Shown here: positions 16,438-25,198 of the stretch, in pieces
How the letters are laid out: every line of letters begins with the position of its first letter
Position numbering within the stretch: position 1 is the first letter of the stretch
Origin: Terriglobia bacterium
Lineage (GTDB): Bacteria > Acidobacteriota > Terriglobia > Bryobacterales > Bryobacteraceae
Assembly: GCA_003175985.1 (NCBI GenBank)
Contig: PSRJ01000258.1
Location: 1 to 46,674 of the forward strand
Length of the DNA: 46,674 nucleotides
Direction of reading: 5' to 3'
Notes under the pieces: generated by a model
Told to the model about the DNA's origin: nothing
The model's input: only the letters and a program-made list of their open reading frames with translations
The model's database searches: none
Position numbers and translations under genes: made by a program

Positions 16438-19400
16438 ATGTGGATTCTTCGTTTAGCCCTTCGCCGCCCCTACACTTTTGTGGTTATGGCCGTCCTGATC
16501 GCCATTCTGGGCGGCACGGCCATTGCCACGATGCCCGTCGATATTTTCCCGTATATCAACATTCCTATCGTCAGCGTGCTGTGGCAATATTACGGGCTCT
16601 CGCCCGACGAAATGGAAAAGCGGGTCGTCACGAATTTCGAGCGCAATCTAACCTCGAACGTCAACGATATCGAACATATCGAATCGCAATCGTATAACAG
16701 CATCGCAGTCGTCAAGATCTTTTTCCACCCCAACGTTCAGGTGGATATGGCCGTCGCCCAGGTCACCGCACAGATGCAAAGCGCCGTGCGTAACATGCCG
16801 CCGGGCATGTTTCCGGGGAATGTTCTCAAGTTCGATGCCGCGAGTGTTCCCGTCCTGCAGTTAGGGTTCTCGAGCAAGACGCTGCGCGAGCAGGAAATCT
16901 TCGATCTGGCCAATAACTTCGTCCGCACCCCGCTCGGGACTGTGCAAGGGGCCAACGTCTCCTACCCGTTCGGCGGCAAGACGCGCTCCGTCATGGTCGA
17001 TCTCAACCTGGATGAGCTCTACGCCAAGCAGCTTTCGCCCATTGACGTCTCCAATGCGCTGAACCTGCAGAACCTGATTCTGCCGGCGGGAACGGCAAAA
17101 CTGGCTGAGACCGAATACCGCATCAAGGTGAACAGCAGCCCGCTCCTGCTCGACGAGCTGAATAACCTCCCCATTAAAACGGTCAACGGCGCCACGGTAT
17201 ACATCAAGGACGTCGCACAGGTGCGCGACGGCTTCGCCGTACAAAACAACATCGTTCGCAAAGACGGGAACCGCGGCGTTCTGATGACGGTCACACGCAC
17301 CGGCAAAGCCTCGACTCTCGCCATCGTCAGCGCGGTCAAGAACGCTTTGCCGCGAATTCTGGCCACGGTTCCGCCGGAATTGAAAGTCGCCACGCTTGCC
17401 GATCAATCGCTGTTTGTGCGCGCCTCCATTCAGGGAGTCGAACGGGAAGCGCTGATTGCGGCCGCGCTCACAGGGATCATGATCCTCCTGTTCTTGGGAA
17501 GCTGGCGCAGTACGCTGATCGTGTGTATATCCATCCCGCTATCCATTCTGGCTTCGCTGTGCATCCTGAACCTGCTGGGACAAACGATCAACGTCATGAC
17601 CTTGGGCGGACTTGCGCTGGCGGTGGGGATCCTGGTGGATGACGCCACGGTGGCGATCGAAAACACGCATCGCAACATCGCCATGGGTAAGCCGCTGGTG
17701 CGCGCCGTAATCGATGGAGGGGCACAGATCGCGGTTCCGACGTTTGTCTCGACTCTTGCCATTTGTATCGTTTTCGTTCCGGTGCTGCTGCTGACGGGCA
17801 CGGCCCGTTACCTGTTTACGCCGCTTGCCATGGCTGTGGTTTTCGCGATGCTGGCTTCGTACCTGCTCTCGCGCACGCTGGTCCCGACGATGGCGCATTC
17901 TCTGCTTCGCTCGGAAGTGGACTACTACCGTGAGGGCGGCCATGTTGGGAAGGGCGTGTTCTGGGCAATCCATCACCTGTTTAATGCTATGTTCGAGAGC
18001 CTTCGCTTCCGGTACGTGGGGCTGCTCGATTGGTCGCTGCGGCACCGCGCTGGCGTACTGATCGCCTTCATGGCGGTCTCCGTGGCTTCGCTCGGCCTGG
18101 CGCGGCTGGTAGGCCAGGACTTCTTTCCCAACGTGGATTCCGGGCAGATGAAACTGCATGCGCGCGGGCCGGTGGGCACGCGCATTGAGGAAACGGAAGT
18201 GCGGTTCTCGGCGATCGAACGCGAGATCCGCAATGCCATTCCTGCTAATGAGTTGGACACCATCATCGATAACATCGGCATCCCCAACGCGTGGTCCAGC
18301 CTCGCCCAGGGCGATATTCCGACCATCTCCAGCGCGGATGGCGAGATTCTGATTTCTTTGAACAAAGAGAAACATGGCCCCACTCGCGATTACGAGGTTA
18401 TGCTGCGCAAGCGGCTGCGGGAGAAATTCCCCGACACCGTGTTTTTCTTTCAGCCTTCCAACATCACGACTCAGATTCTGAACTTTGGTTTGCCGGCGCC
18501 TATCGATTTGCAGGTAGTGGGCCGCAACGCGCAGGCGAATTACAACATCGCCCAAAAACTCGCGGCTAAGATCGCCTGTATCCCCGGGGCTGCCGATGTG
18601 CATGTGCACCAGGTGGTGGACCAACCCGAAATCCGCCTCAACGTGGACCGGGCGAAAGCCTCTCAAATGGGTCTCACGCAGCGCGACGTAACCAGCAGCA
18701 TGCTGATCTCGCTGAGCGGGAACGGCATGATCGCCCCGAATTATTGGGTGAATTGGGAAAACGGCGTGAATTATAGCGTGGGCGTGCAGACCCCCCAATA
18801 CAAGATCGACACGCTCGACGCGCTGCTGCGCACACCGGTTTCGGCAGCCGCCAACGCCGTGAATACGTCGACGCCGGGCTCGCTGGCGGGGGGGGCTGCC
18901 GCCGGCAATTCCTTCGTGGGCGCATCGCCAAACGGTTCTTCGCTCGCGTATGGCAACCCGGGAGCCATGGCGGGCAACACGCAGCTTCTCTCCAACCTGG
19001 TGACCGTCCAGCGCGGCTACACGCCCGTTATTGTGAACCACTACAATGTTTGGCCGGTGTTCGATGTGTATGCCAATGTGAGCCGCCGCGACCTCGGCAG
19101 CGTGGGAGAGGAAGTGCGCAAGCTCATGCACGACGAAGAAGCGCATCTGCCGCGCGGCACTACGCTCGATCTGCGCGGGCAGATCGAAACCATGCAGTCT
19201 TCTTTCTTCCGGCTCAGCCTGGGCATGGTGTTTGCGGTGGTTCTGGTGTATCTGCTAATGACCGTCAATTTCCAGTCGTGGGTGGATCCGTTTATTATTC
19301 TGACGGCGCTGCCCGGCGCCATGGCGGGCATCCTGTGGATGTTGTTCGTCACCGGAACTACGTTGAGCGTCCCCTCCCTGATGGGCGCGATCATGTGCGT

Positions 19401-19779
19401 GGGAGTGGCGACGGCCAATAGCATCCTGATGGTTACATTCGCCAACGAGCAGCGCGCGTTTCTGCCCTCGGCCACTGAAGCAATGCTATCCGCGGGATAT
19501 GCCCGAATCCGGCCCGTGCTCATGACCGCCACTGCCATGATGCTGGGCATGCTGCCCATGTCGTTGGGGCTGGGCGAGGGCGGGGAGCAGAACGCGCCAT
19601 TGGGGCGCGCGGTAATTGGCGGCCTGTTGTTCGCAACGGTGACCACGCTGTTCGTGGTTCCCATTATCTACACGTATCTGCGCAAGCGGCCGCCGCTCGA
19701 TCACGAACGTCGGTTGGAAGAAGCGGAGCGCGAGGGCGCGCGCGAGTCCGATTGGGAGCGGGCCGGTAACCGTTATTGA
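16438..19779 (+). CDS. RND efflux permease (AcrB/HAE1-like)
   Basis: A 1113-residue inner-membrane permease with the 12-helix, two-loop plan of hydrophobe/amphiphile efflux pumps: MWILRLALRRPYTFVVMAVL at the start, GILVDDATVAIEN in helix 4 and SAGYARIRPVLMTATAMMLGMLP in helices 11-12. The proton-relay Asp pair is present (D401, D402), but the Lys of AcrB helix 10 (K940) is Ala here (A993 in GVATANSILMV). A Gly/Ala/Ser-rich insert of about 50 residues (about 800-850) lies in the second periplasmic loop. The adaptor gene follows six bases later; no outer-membrane channel gene is nearby. Substrate unknown. Confidence 0.95.
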   Translation: MWILRLALRRPYTFVVMAVLIAILGGTAIATMPVDIFPYINIPIVSVLWQYYGLSPDEMEKRVVTNFERNLTSNVNDIEHIESQSYNSIAVVKIFFHPNVQVDMAVAQVTAQMQSAVRNMPPGMFPGNVLKFDAASVPVLQLGFSSKTLREQEIFDLANNFVRTPLGTVQGANVSYPFGGKTRSVMVDLNLDELYAKQLSPIDVSNALNLQNLILPAGTAKLAETEYRIKVNSSPLLLDELNNLPIKTVNGATVYIKDVAQVRDGFAVQNNIVRKDGNRGVLMTVTRTGKASTLAIVSAVKNALPRILATVPPELKVATLADQSLFVRASIQGVEREALIAAALTGIMILLFLGSWRSTLIVCISIPLSILASLCILNLLGQTINVMTLGGLALAVGILVDDATVAIENTHRNIAMGKPLVRAVIDGGAQIAVPTFVSTLAICIVFVPVLLLTGTARYLFTPLAMAVVFAMLASYLLSRTLVPTMAHSLLRSEVDYYREGGHVGKGVFWAIHHLFNAMFESLRFRYVGLLDWSLRHRAGVLIAFMAVSVASLGLARLVGQDFFPNVDSGQMKLHARGPVGTRIEETEVRFSAIEREIRNAIPANELDTIIDNIGIPNAWSSLAQGDIPTISSADGEILISLNKEKHGPTRDYEVMLRKRLREKFPDTVFFFQPSNITTQILNFGLPAPIDLQVVGRNAQANYNIAQKLAAKIACIPGAADVHVHQVVDQPEIRLNVDRAKASQMGLTQRDVTSSMLISLSGNGMIAPNYWVNWENGVNYSVGVQTPQYKIDTLDALLRTPVSAAANAVNTSTPGSLAGGAAAGNSFVGASPNGSSLAYGNPGAMAGNTQLLSNLVTVQRGYTPVIVNHYNVWPVFDVYANVSRRDLGSVGEEVRKLMHDEEAHLPRGTTLDLRGQIETMQSSFFRLSLGMVFAVVLVYLLMTVNFQSWVDPFIILTALPGAMAGILWMLFVTGTTLSVPSLMGAIMCVGVATANSILMVTFANEQRAFLPSATEAMLSAGYARIRPVLMTATAMMLGMLPMSLGLGEGGEQNAPLGRAVIGGLLFATVTTLFVVPIIYTYLRKRPPLDHERRLEEAEREGARESDWERAGNRY

Positions 19780-19785
19780 GCGTCT

Positions 19786-21102
19786 ATGGACACAGCAGAA
19801 ACGGCTGCACGGCTGCGCCAGGAAGTCGAAGAGCTCAAGCGGCAACTCGAGGCACAACGCGGCACACCAGACGCTTCTGCTGCCGGTCAGATCTGGCGCC
19901 CGTCCGGCCTGACGATCACCGTTCTCTTTCTGATGGCAACAGCGTTGATCGCGGGCGCCTTCGTCGCAGGCTACGTTCCACTCCGGAAACGCAACGCCAT
20001 CATCCGCAGTGAAGCCGCGGAGCAGGAACAGGCCCTTCCTCGGATGGCAGTGATCCGTGTGGAGCGTTCGTCGCGCCAGAGTGAGTTGGAACTGCCAGGC
20101 AGTATTCAGGCAGTAACGGAGGCGCCGCTGCTGGCCAGGGCGGAAGGATATATCCTGCGCCGGATGGTGGACATCGGCGACCGCGTCACCGCCGGGCAAT
20201 TACTCGCCGAAATTGCCGCGCCCGAGATCGACCAGCAGATCCGGCAGGCGCAGGCAGCCCTGCAACAAGTGCGGGCCGCACTGGATCAGGCTCTGGCGAA
20301 CTACGAGCAGGGCAAATCCAATATGGAACTGGCCCGCATCACGGCGGAGCGCTGGGCGAGGCTGGTGGCGCGAGGAGCCGTCTCGAAACAGGAAAACGAT
20401 CAATACCAGGCTCAATACCAGGCCCAGAGCGCCAACGTGCAGGCGCTCGAAAAGGCGGTTGCCGCGCAGCGCAGCAATATCGCCGCAGCGGAGGCCAACG
20501 TGGCACGCCTCGATGAACTCCAGGCATATCGTATGGTGAGGGCGCCTTTCGAGGGGGTCATCACGCTGCGCAACGTAGACGTGGGAGCGCTCGTGAACGC
20601 CGGCAGTACCCTGCTCTTCCGCATCGCTCAGACCGGGACGCTGCGTACTTATGTGAACGTGCCGCAGTCGAACTCCACATTCGTCAAGCTGGGCCAACCC
20701 GCGCAACTCAGTGTTTCGAACCTTCCCGGGCGGCACTTTAACGGAACTGTAATCCGGACCGCGAACGCACTCGACCCCGCCACCCGCACCCTTCTGGTCG
20801 AAATTCAGGTGCCTAACGGCGATGGTGCGCTGCTACCCGGCATGTACGCCCAGGTCGACCTTGGCAGCGCCCGTGGCAATCCTCCCTTGCTGATTCCCGG
20901 AGATGCCCTCATCATTCGAGCCGATGGGACGCAGGTCGCCATGGTTCGGCCCGATCATACCGTACATCTTCAGATGATCGAGGTGGGCCGCGATTATGGA
21001 GACCGCCTCGAAGTGGTCGGGGGCCTGCGGGAAGGAGATATGATCATCCCCAACCCCACCGAATCGGCCCGCGAGGGCGTGAAGGTAGATCCCATTCCGT
21101 AA
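19786..21102 (+). CDS. RND periplasmic adaptor (membrane fusion protein)
   Basis: A 438-residue adaptor that joins the permease to an outer-membrane channel. Unusually, a cytoplasmic coiled-coil start (AARLRQEVEELKRQLEAQ) precedes the membrane anchor (about residues 44-66). Next come the first lipoyl half (EAPLLARAEGYILRRMVDIGDRVTAGQLL), a long alpha-hairpin (about 145-245), the second lipoyl half (MVRAPFEGVITLRNVDVGALVNAGSTLL) and a beta-barrel region (PAQLSVSNLPGRHFNGTV). It is cotranscribed with the permease by position. The order permease-then-adaptor is the reverse of acrAB. Confidence 0.94.
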   Translation: MDTAETAARLRQEVEELKRQLEAQRGTPDASAAGQIWRPSGLTITVLFLMATALIAGAFVAGYVPLRKRNAIIRSEAAEQEQALPRMAVIRVERSSRQSELELPGSIQAVTEAPLLARAEGYILRRMVDIGDRVTAGQLLAEIAAPEIDQQIRQAQAALQQVRAALDQALANYEQGKSNMELARITAERWARLVARGAVSKQENDQYQAQYQAQSANVQALEKAVAAQRSNIAAAEANVARLDELQAYRMVRAPFEGVITLRNVDVGALVNAGSTLLFRIAQTGTLRTYVNVPQSNSTFVKLGQPAQLSVSNLPGRHFNGTVIRTANALDPATRTLLVEIQVPNGDGALLPGMYAQVDLGSARGNPPLLIPGDALIIRADGTQVAMVRPDHTVHLQMIEVGRDYGDRLEVVGGLREGDMIIPNPTESAREGVKVDPIP

Positions 21103-21110
21103 TGTGACCG

Positions 21111-21140
21111 GCGGGATTCAAGTGTACGCCCCCGCTTTTT
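21111..21140 (+). terminator. Weak intrinsic terminator after the RND genes
   Basis: GCGGG (21111-21115) can pair with CCCGC (21131-21135), followed directly by TTTTT (21136-21140). The stem is short and the loop is 15 bases, so efficiency is doubtful. Confidence 0.35.
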
Positions 21141-21155
21141 ACAAAGTTTTTACAA
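21136..21155 (+). promoter_or_regulatory. 11-base direct repeat upstream of the orphan OmpR-type regulator
   Basis: TTTTTACAA occurs at 21136-21144 and again at 21147-21155, an exact 11-base period on one face of the helix. OmpR/PhoB-type winged-helix dimers bind head-to-tail direct repeats of about this spacing, and the downstream gene encodes exactly such a domain. Autoregulation is an inference. Confidence 0.5.
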
Positions 21156-21218
21156 CATCCCAATCACCTCGCGGAGCAGCCGCCTTAGGATTGCGGTAGA
21201 CGCACAAGAGGAGGAATC

Positions 21219-21605
21219 ATGGGGCCGCTGGAAACGGGGATAATGCAACCACAGGCGTATGGAGATGAGCATCTTTCGTTGGATTTCGAGCAGCGGGTCG
21301 TACTACTCGACAACCGGCGATTAACCTTGACGCGTAAGGAATACGACCTCTTATCGTTACTTGTGCAGTACGCCGGGCAGATCGTTCCCCGGGATGCCTT
21401 GCTGATGCAAGTGTGGGGGTATAGCCCGGAGATCCGCACCCGCACGCTGGACGTACACGTCCGCCGGTTGCGTAAGAAACTCGGCGCCTACGCGGATCAA
21501 TACATCGAGACGATCTTCGGAATCGGGTACCGCTTTCAGCCGTTTCACGCGCCCCGTTATTTTCAGCAGGCGCTAGAGCGGCCGGCCCTGGCGATCAGCG
21601 CCTGA
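21219..21605 (+). CDS. Stand-alone OmpR/PhoB-type winged-helix DNA-binding protein
   Basis: A 128-residue protein consisting almost only of a Trans_reg_C domain (about residues 18-108): LTRKEYDLLSLLVQYAGQIVPRDALL, then VWGYSPEIRTRTLDVHVRRLRKKLG (recognition helix, here described by its ends) and the beta-hairpin IETIFGIGYRFQP. There is no receiver domain and no room for one upstream, so it cannot be controlled by phosphorylation in the usual way. The start is firm, with AGGAGG seven bases before the ATG. It lies between the RND operon and the DUF1549/DUF1501 pair and has putative binding sites on both sides. Targets are unknown. Confidence 0.9.
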   Translation: MGPLETGIMQPQAYGDEHLSLDFEQRVVLLDNRRLTLTRKEYDLLSLLVQYAGQIVPRDALLMQVWGYSPEIRTRTLDVHVRRLRKKLGAYADQYIETIFGIGYRFQPFHAPRYFQQALERPALAISA

Positions 21606-21639
21606 AGGCTTTCACAAACCCTGCGCTATGAATCGTTTC

Positions 21640-21696
21640 GAGGGTACATCTTTACCCTCCTGTACTGCCGGGTACCGACGAAAGTTATGGTACCCG
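21640..21696. promoter_or_regulatory. Two adjacent GGGTAC-type dyads
   Basis: GAGGGTA (21640-21646) pairs with TACCCTC (21653-21659), and CGGGTACC (21669-21676) pairs with GGTACCCG (21689-21696). Both share the core GGTAC. They sit just after the regulator stop and before the promoter of the DUF1549 gene, so they may be operators or a terminator/attenuator pair. Confidence 0.45.
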
Positions 21697-21733
21697 AGAC
21701 CACAGCGTCGTCCAAAAATTACCTGCAACTCCG

Positions 21734-21763
21734 CCGACAGTCCAGGGTTTTCAGTATCATAAT
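21734..21763 (+). promoter_or_regulatory. Candidate sigma-70 promoter of the DUF1549/DUF1501 genes
   Basis: CCGACA (21734-21739) and CATAAT (21758-21763) are separated by 18 bases; they match consensus at four and five of six positions. Transcription would start near 21770, ahead of GGAGGA (21784-21792 region) and the ATG at 21796. Confidence 0.45.
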
Positions 21764-21795
21764 GGCGCTAGCGGGTGAGCGCACTCGGAGGAATC

Positions 21796-23772
21796 ATGAT
21801 AAGGCCTCGGTGGTTTGCGATCGGCGGTAGTGTGTCGCTCCTGGTGATGTCGGGTATGTGGATCGGCCGGGCGAATGACGATGAGCCATCCGGCGATACG
21901 GTTCAACAGTTCGCAGTAGAACATCCCGAATGTACGTTCTTCAGCGGTCCGCAGGAGCGGTTCATGGACGTAACCGTGCGCCCACGCAATCCGCGGAGCA
22001 GTTCGCGGCTGAGCGCAATGACCACGCAAGTAGTGCGGATGCTCAGCTCCGTGGGGGGCACTCCCACGTACGATCGGGCACAAAAGCCCGGATCCATCGA
22101 CTCTTTCATCACCGCCGATTGGCAGGCCAACAACATCACGCCCGCGCCGCGCACTACGGACTGGGAGTTTATCCGCCGTGTCTCGCTCGACTTGACCGGC
22201 CGCATTCCGGCGCCCGACCGTGTCGTTGGCTTTGTAGCCGACAGCTCGAGCGACAAGCGCGCCAAGCTGATCGATCAACTGCTCGCCTCCCCCGAATGGG
22301 TGGATAAGTGGACCATGTACTTCGGCGACCTGTTTCAGAACACGGTGAACAAACCGAGTTCCGGGCTGGTGCGCTTCGCACAGGGCCGCAATGCCTTCTA
22401 CCAATGGATTCACGATTCGATCAGCAACAACAAACCTTATAACCAGATGGTTACCGAGCTCATTACGGCCACTGGCGACAACAGTTATCAGAGCGGAACT
22501 CTGAACTGGCTGGTTGGCGGCGTGGTTACCGGCGGCCCCTCGCAGGATGTGATGGATCAGATGACGGCAAACGTTGCGGACACATTCCTGGGGATTACCC
22601 ATGTGAACTGCCTGCTGTGCCACAACGGGCGAGGCCATTTGGACTCCTTGAGCCTGTGGGGCAGCCAGACTACCCGGTATGCTGCCTGGCAACTGGGTGC
22701 GTTCCTCTCTCGTACACAGGCCACCCGGATTCGCGTCGATAACACCAGCAATGCATATTACTGGTCGGTGTTGGACAATAATCCGGGTTATCGGACGGAT
22801 TACGCTCTGAATACCACCACCGGCAATCGTCCTGCGCGAGTGGCGCCCACGGGCTGCAAATCGGGGCAACCCTGCTTTTACGTGGCGCCGCAGTATATTT
22901 TCAGCGGCGACGCCCCGAAATCGGGCGAGAGCTACCGTACCGCGCTGGCTCGCAATGTGACCGGCGATTTCCAGTTCGCCCGCGCGGCGGTGAATTATCT
23001 CTGGGCTCAGTTCTTCGGCCGGGGTATGGTGGACCCGCCCGATACCTTTGATCCGGCGCGGCTCGATCCCGCCAATCCGCCTCCGGCGCCCTGGACGTTG
23101 CAGCCAACCAACGCGGCACTGTTGAACACTTTGGCCCAGCACTTCATTGACAGCGGCTACGACGTGAAGGCAGTCATGCGCGAGATCGCCAATTCCGATA
23201 CCTACCAGCTTTCCAGCCGCTATGAGGGCGATTGGAATTCTGCGTGGGAACCGTACTTCGCGCGCAAGTTCGTCCGGCGGCTATGGTCCGAGGAGGTTCA
23301 CGACGCCGTCGCGGTTTCCAGCGGGCTGTTGCCGAGCTATACGATTAACGGATTCACCGATCAGGGGTTCGGCAAGGTGACTTATGCGATGCAACTGCCG
23401 GATACCGTGAATATGCCCGCCGGCGATATCGGGACTAATTTCCTCGATAGCTTCTTGCGCGGGAACCGGGACGATCAGCCGCGCAAGCAGGATGGGTCGA
23501 TTCTTCAGGCACTAAACCTGATGAACAATGCCTTCGTGGAAGCCCGGCTGCAGAGCACGGGCGCGAACGCCGCGCCGCTGATCACCAAGAGCCTTCAAAT
23601 GGGAAACCCGGATCTGGTGAATAACGTTTATCTGGCCATTCTCTCGCGCTATCCATCAAGCGACGAGATGGCGAAGGCGCAGGCGACGCTGATCTCTGGG
23701 AATCGCCAGCAGGCAGCGCAGGACCTGGTCTGGTCGCTCTACAACAAGGTGGACTTCGTTTTCAACTACTGA
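21796..23772 (+). CDS. DUF1549/DUF1553 exported protein
   Basis: A 658-residue exported protein. The frame is open from GTG 21775, but CGGAGGAATC immediately before ATG 21796 fixes the start. A signal peptide or anchor (about residues 8-25) is followed by DUF1549, beginning DWEFIRRVSLDLTGRIPAPDRV, with NCLLCHNG giving a single CxxCH. DUF1553 (about residues 385-600) follows: FARAAVNYLWAQFFGRGMVDPPDTF. Planctomycete relatives usually start with a cytochrome (PSCyt1) module, which is missing here. The pairing with DUF1501 next door is typical; function is unknown but a periplasmic redox or hydrolytic complex is often supposed. Confidence 0.92.
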   Translation: MIRPRWFAIGGSVSLLVMSGMWIGRANDDEPSGDTVQQFAVEHPECTFFSGPQERFMDVTVRPRNPRSSSRLSAMTTQVVRMLSSVGGTPTYDRAQKPGSIDSFITADWQANNITPAPRTTDWEFIRRVSLDLTGRIPAPDRVVGFVADSSSDKRAKLIDQLLASPEWVDKWTMYFGDLFQNTVNKPSSGLVRFAQGRNAFYQWIHDSISNNKPYNQMVTELITATGDNSYQSGTLNWLVGGVVTGGPSQDVMDQMTANVADTFLGITHVNCLLCHNGRGHLDSLSLWGSQTTRYAAWQLGAFLSRTQATRIRVDNTSNAYYWSVLDNNPGYRTDYALNTTTGNRPARVAPTGCKSGQPCFYVAPQYIFSGDAPKSGESYRTALARNVTGDFQFARAAVNYLWAQFFGRGMVDPPDTFDPARLDPANPPPAPWTLQPTNAALLNTLAQHFIDSGYDVKAVMREIANSDTYQLSSRYEGDWNSAWEPYFARKFVRRLWSEEVHDAVAVSSGLLPSYTINGFTDQGFGKVTYAMQLPDTVNMPAGDIGTNFLDSFLRGNRDDQPRKQDGSILQALNLMNNAFVEARLQSTGANAAPLITKSLQMGNPDLVNNVYLAILSRYPSSDEMAKAQATLISGNRQQAAQDLVWSLYNKVDFVFNY

Positions 23773-23785
23773 CCGGAGGGACGTC

Positions 23786-25177
23786 ATGAGCCAGCAAGAG
23801 AAAATCAACCGCGAATTCGAAAAGCATCCCTGGTGCCACCCGACGTTCTTCAACCGCCCTCACTGGACCCGCCGGCGCTTCTTTGAAGTGATCGGCGCGG
23901 GCATCACCGGCGCGTTCCTTGCGGAGCGTTATGCCAAGGCCGCGGATGTGACCAGTGCAGGCATGGTCACCAAGAACACGGCGCAGAATGTAGTTTTCAT
24001 CCTGTTGGCCGGCGCTCCGAGCCATACCGACACCTTCGATCTGAAAATGGTCAAAGGGGTGACGCCCGACAGCTTCGCTCCGCAGACGATGAATGGCGTC
24101 CTCTGGCCCACGGGACTTCTGCCCAACCTGGGAAATCAGCTCTCCGACTTTGCCATCGTCCGCTCCGTCCGCGCGCATGCACTGGTGCATTCCCTGGCGC
24201 AAACCTGGACGCAGATCGGACGCAACCCGGCGGCGGCGCTGGGAAATATCGCACCCAATATCGGCAGCGTGGTGTCGATCGAAAAGGAGAATTCCCGGCT
24301 GCCCGGGCAGATCTTCCCGACGTTTCTGGCCTTGAATTCGGGCGCGGGCGTTGGCGGCGGCTATTTGCCGGCGGTCTATGCGCCGTTCAAGGTTGCGCCT
24401 AACGCCGGAGGTATCGCGAATACCACCAATCCCGACGGGCAGGCGCGGTTCGGCAACCGCTGGAACCTGCTCCATACGCTGGATGACAATCTCCGCGTGA
24501 ATTCGCCCAACGGCAAGTCCATGGGAGACTACAACGACTTTTACAGTTCAGCCCAGGAGTTGATGTATAACCCTGCCGTCCGCCAGGCCTTTTCCTTCAC
24601 GTCTACCGATAGCGCCCGATACGGTAATACCACGCTGGGCAACTCGTGCCTGGTGGCGTTGCAGGTGCTCAAGGCGAACCAGGGCACGCGTTTCATACAG
24701 ATCACCTCCAATGACGGATGGGACATGCATCAGAACATCTATGCCGCCAACCAGCTTCCGGCGAAGGGCAAGATTCTGGACACCGCCGTTTCCAACCTGC
24801 TGGCCGATCTGAAAGCCAATGGGCTTCTGAGCCAGACGCTGGTGGTGATGGTAGGAGAATTCGGCCGCACGGTGGGGATGCTCTCAGCCGCTCAAGGGCG
24901 CGACCACTATCCGCAACAGTTTGCTATGTTCGCGGGTGGCGGAGTCGTGGGAGGACGGGTAATCGGGTCGACCAACGACAGCGGGTCCGATGTGGCCGAT
25001 TTCGGCTGGTCGGCCGGCCGCTACATTTACCCGGAAGACATCGAAGCCACCATCTACTCGGCGATGGGAATCGATTGGACGACGGTGCGCCACGACGATC
25101 CGCTGGGCCGTGGGTTCGAATATGTCCCAAGCACCGGCTCCTTCCCGTTCCTGCCGGTGAACGAATTGTTCGGGTAG
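23786..25177 (+). CDS. DUF1501 Tat-exported protein
   Basis: A 463-residue protein with a twin-arginine signal (HWTRRRFFEVIGAGITGAFL, residues about 26-45), so it is exported folded. The body is a DUF1501 domain, related in fold to alkaline phosphatase/sulfatase enzymes: FILLAGAPSHTDTFDLK, FAIVRSVRAHALVHSL, ITSNDGWDMHQN, VMVGEFGRT, and near the C-terminus the GRDHYPQQFAMFAGGGVVGG stretch. His/Asp positions suggest a metal site. It follows the DUF1549 gene by 13 bases with GGAGG before the ATG, so the pair is one operon and probably one complex. Substrate unknown. Confidence 0.93.
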   Translation: MSQQEKINREFEKHPWCHPTFFNRPHWTRRRFFEVIGAGITGAFLAERYAKAADVTSAGMVTKNTAQNVVFILLAGAPSHTDTFDLKMVKGVTPDSFAPQTMNGVLWPTGLLPNLGNQLSDFAIVRSVRAHALVHSLAQTWTQIGRNPAAALGNIAPNIGSVVSIEKENSRLPGQIFPTFLALNSGAGVGGGYLPAVYAPFKVAPNAGGIANTTNPDGQARFGNRWNLLHTLDDNLRVNSPNGKSMGDYNDFYSSAQELMYNPAVRQAFSFTSTDSARYGNTTLGNSCLVALQVLKANQGTRFIQITSNDGWDMHQNIYAANQLPAKGKILDTAVSNLLADLKANGLLSQTLVVMVGEFGRTVGMLSAAQGRDHYPQQFAMFAGGGVVGGRVIGSTNDSGSDVADFGWSAGRYIYPEDIEATIYSAMGIDWTTVRHDDPLGRGFEYVPSTGSFPFLPVNELFG

Positions 25178-25198
25178 GCTCGATCCAGCAGGCGCGCT

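Noticed and set aside
17539-19146. 535-codon open frame on the minus strand inside the RND gene
   Set aside because: It is antisense to a clear AcrB-type permease, has His/Arg-rich random composition and matches no fold; high GC explains its length.
21757-23142. 461-codon minus-strand frame across the DUF1549 gene
   Set aside because: Shadow of the real plus-strand gene; no signal peptide, domain or ribosome site.
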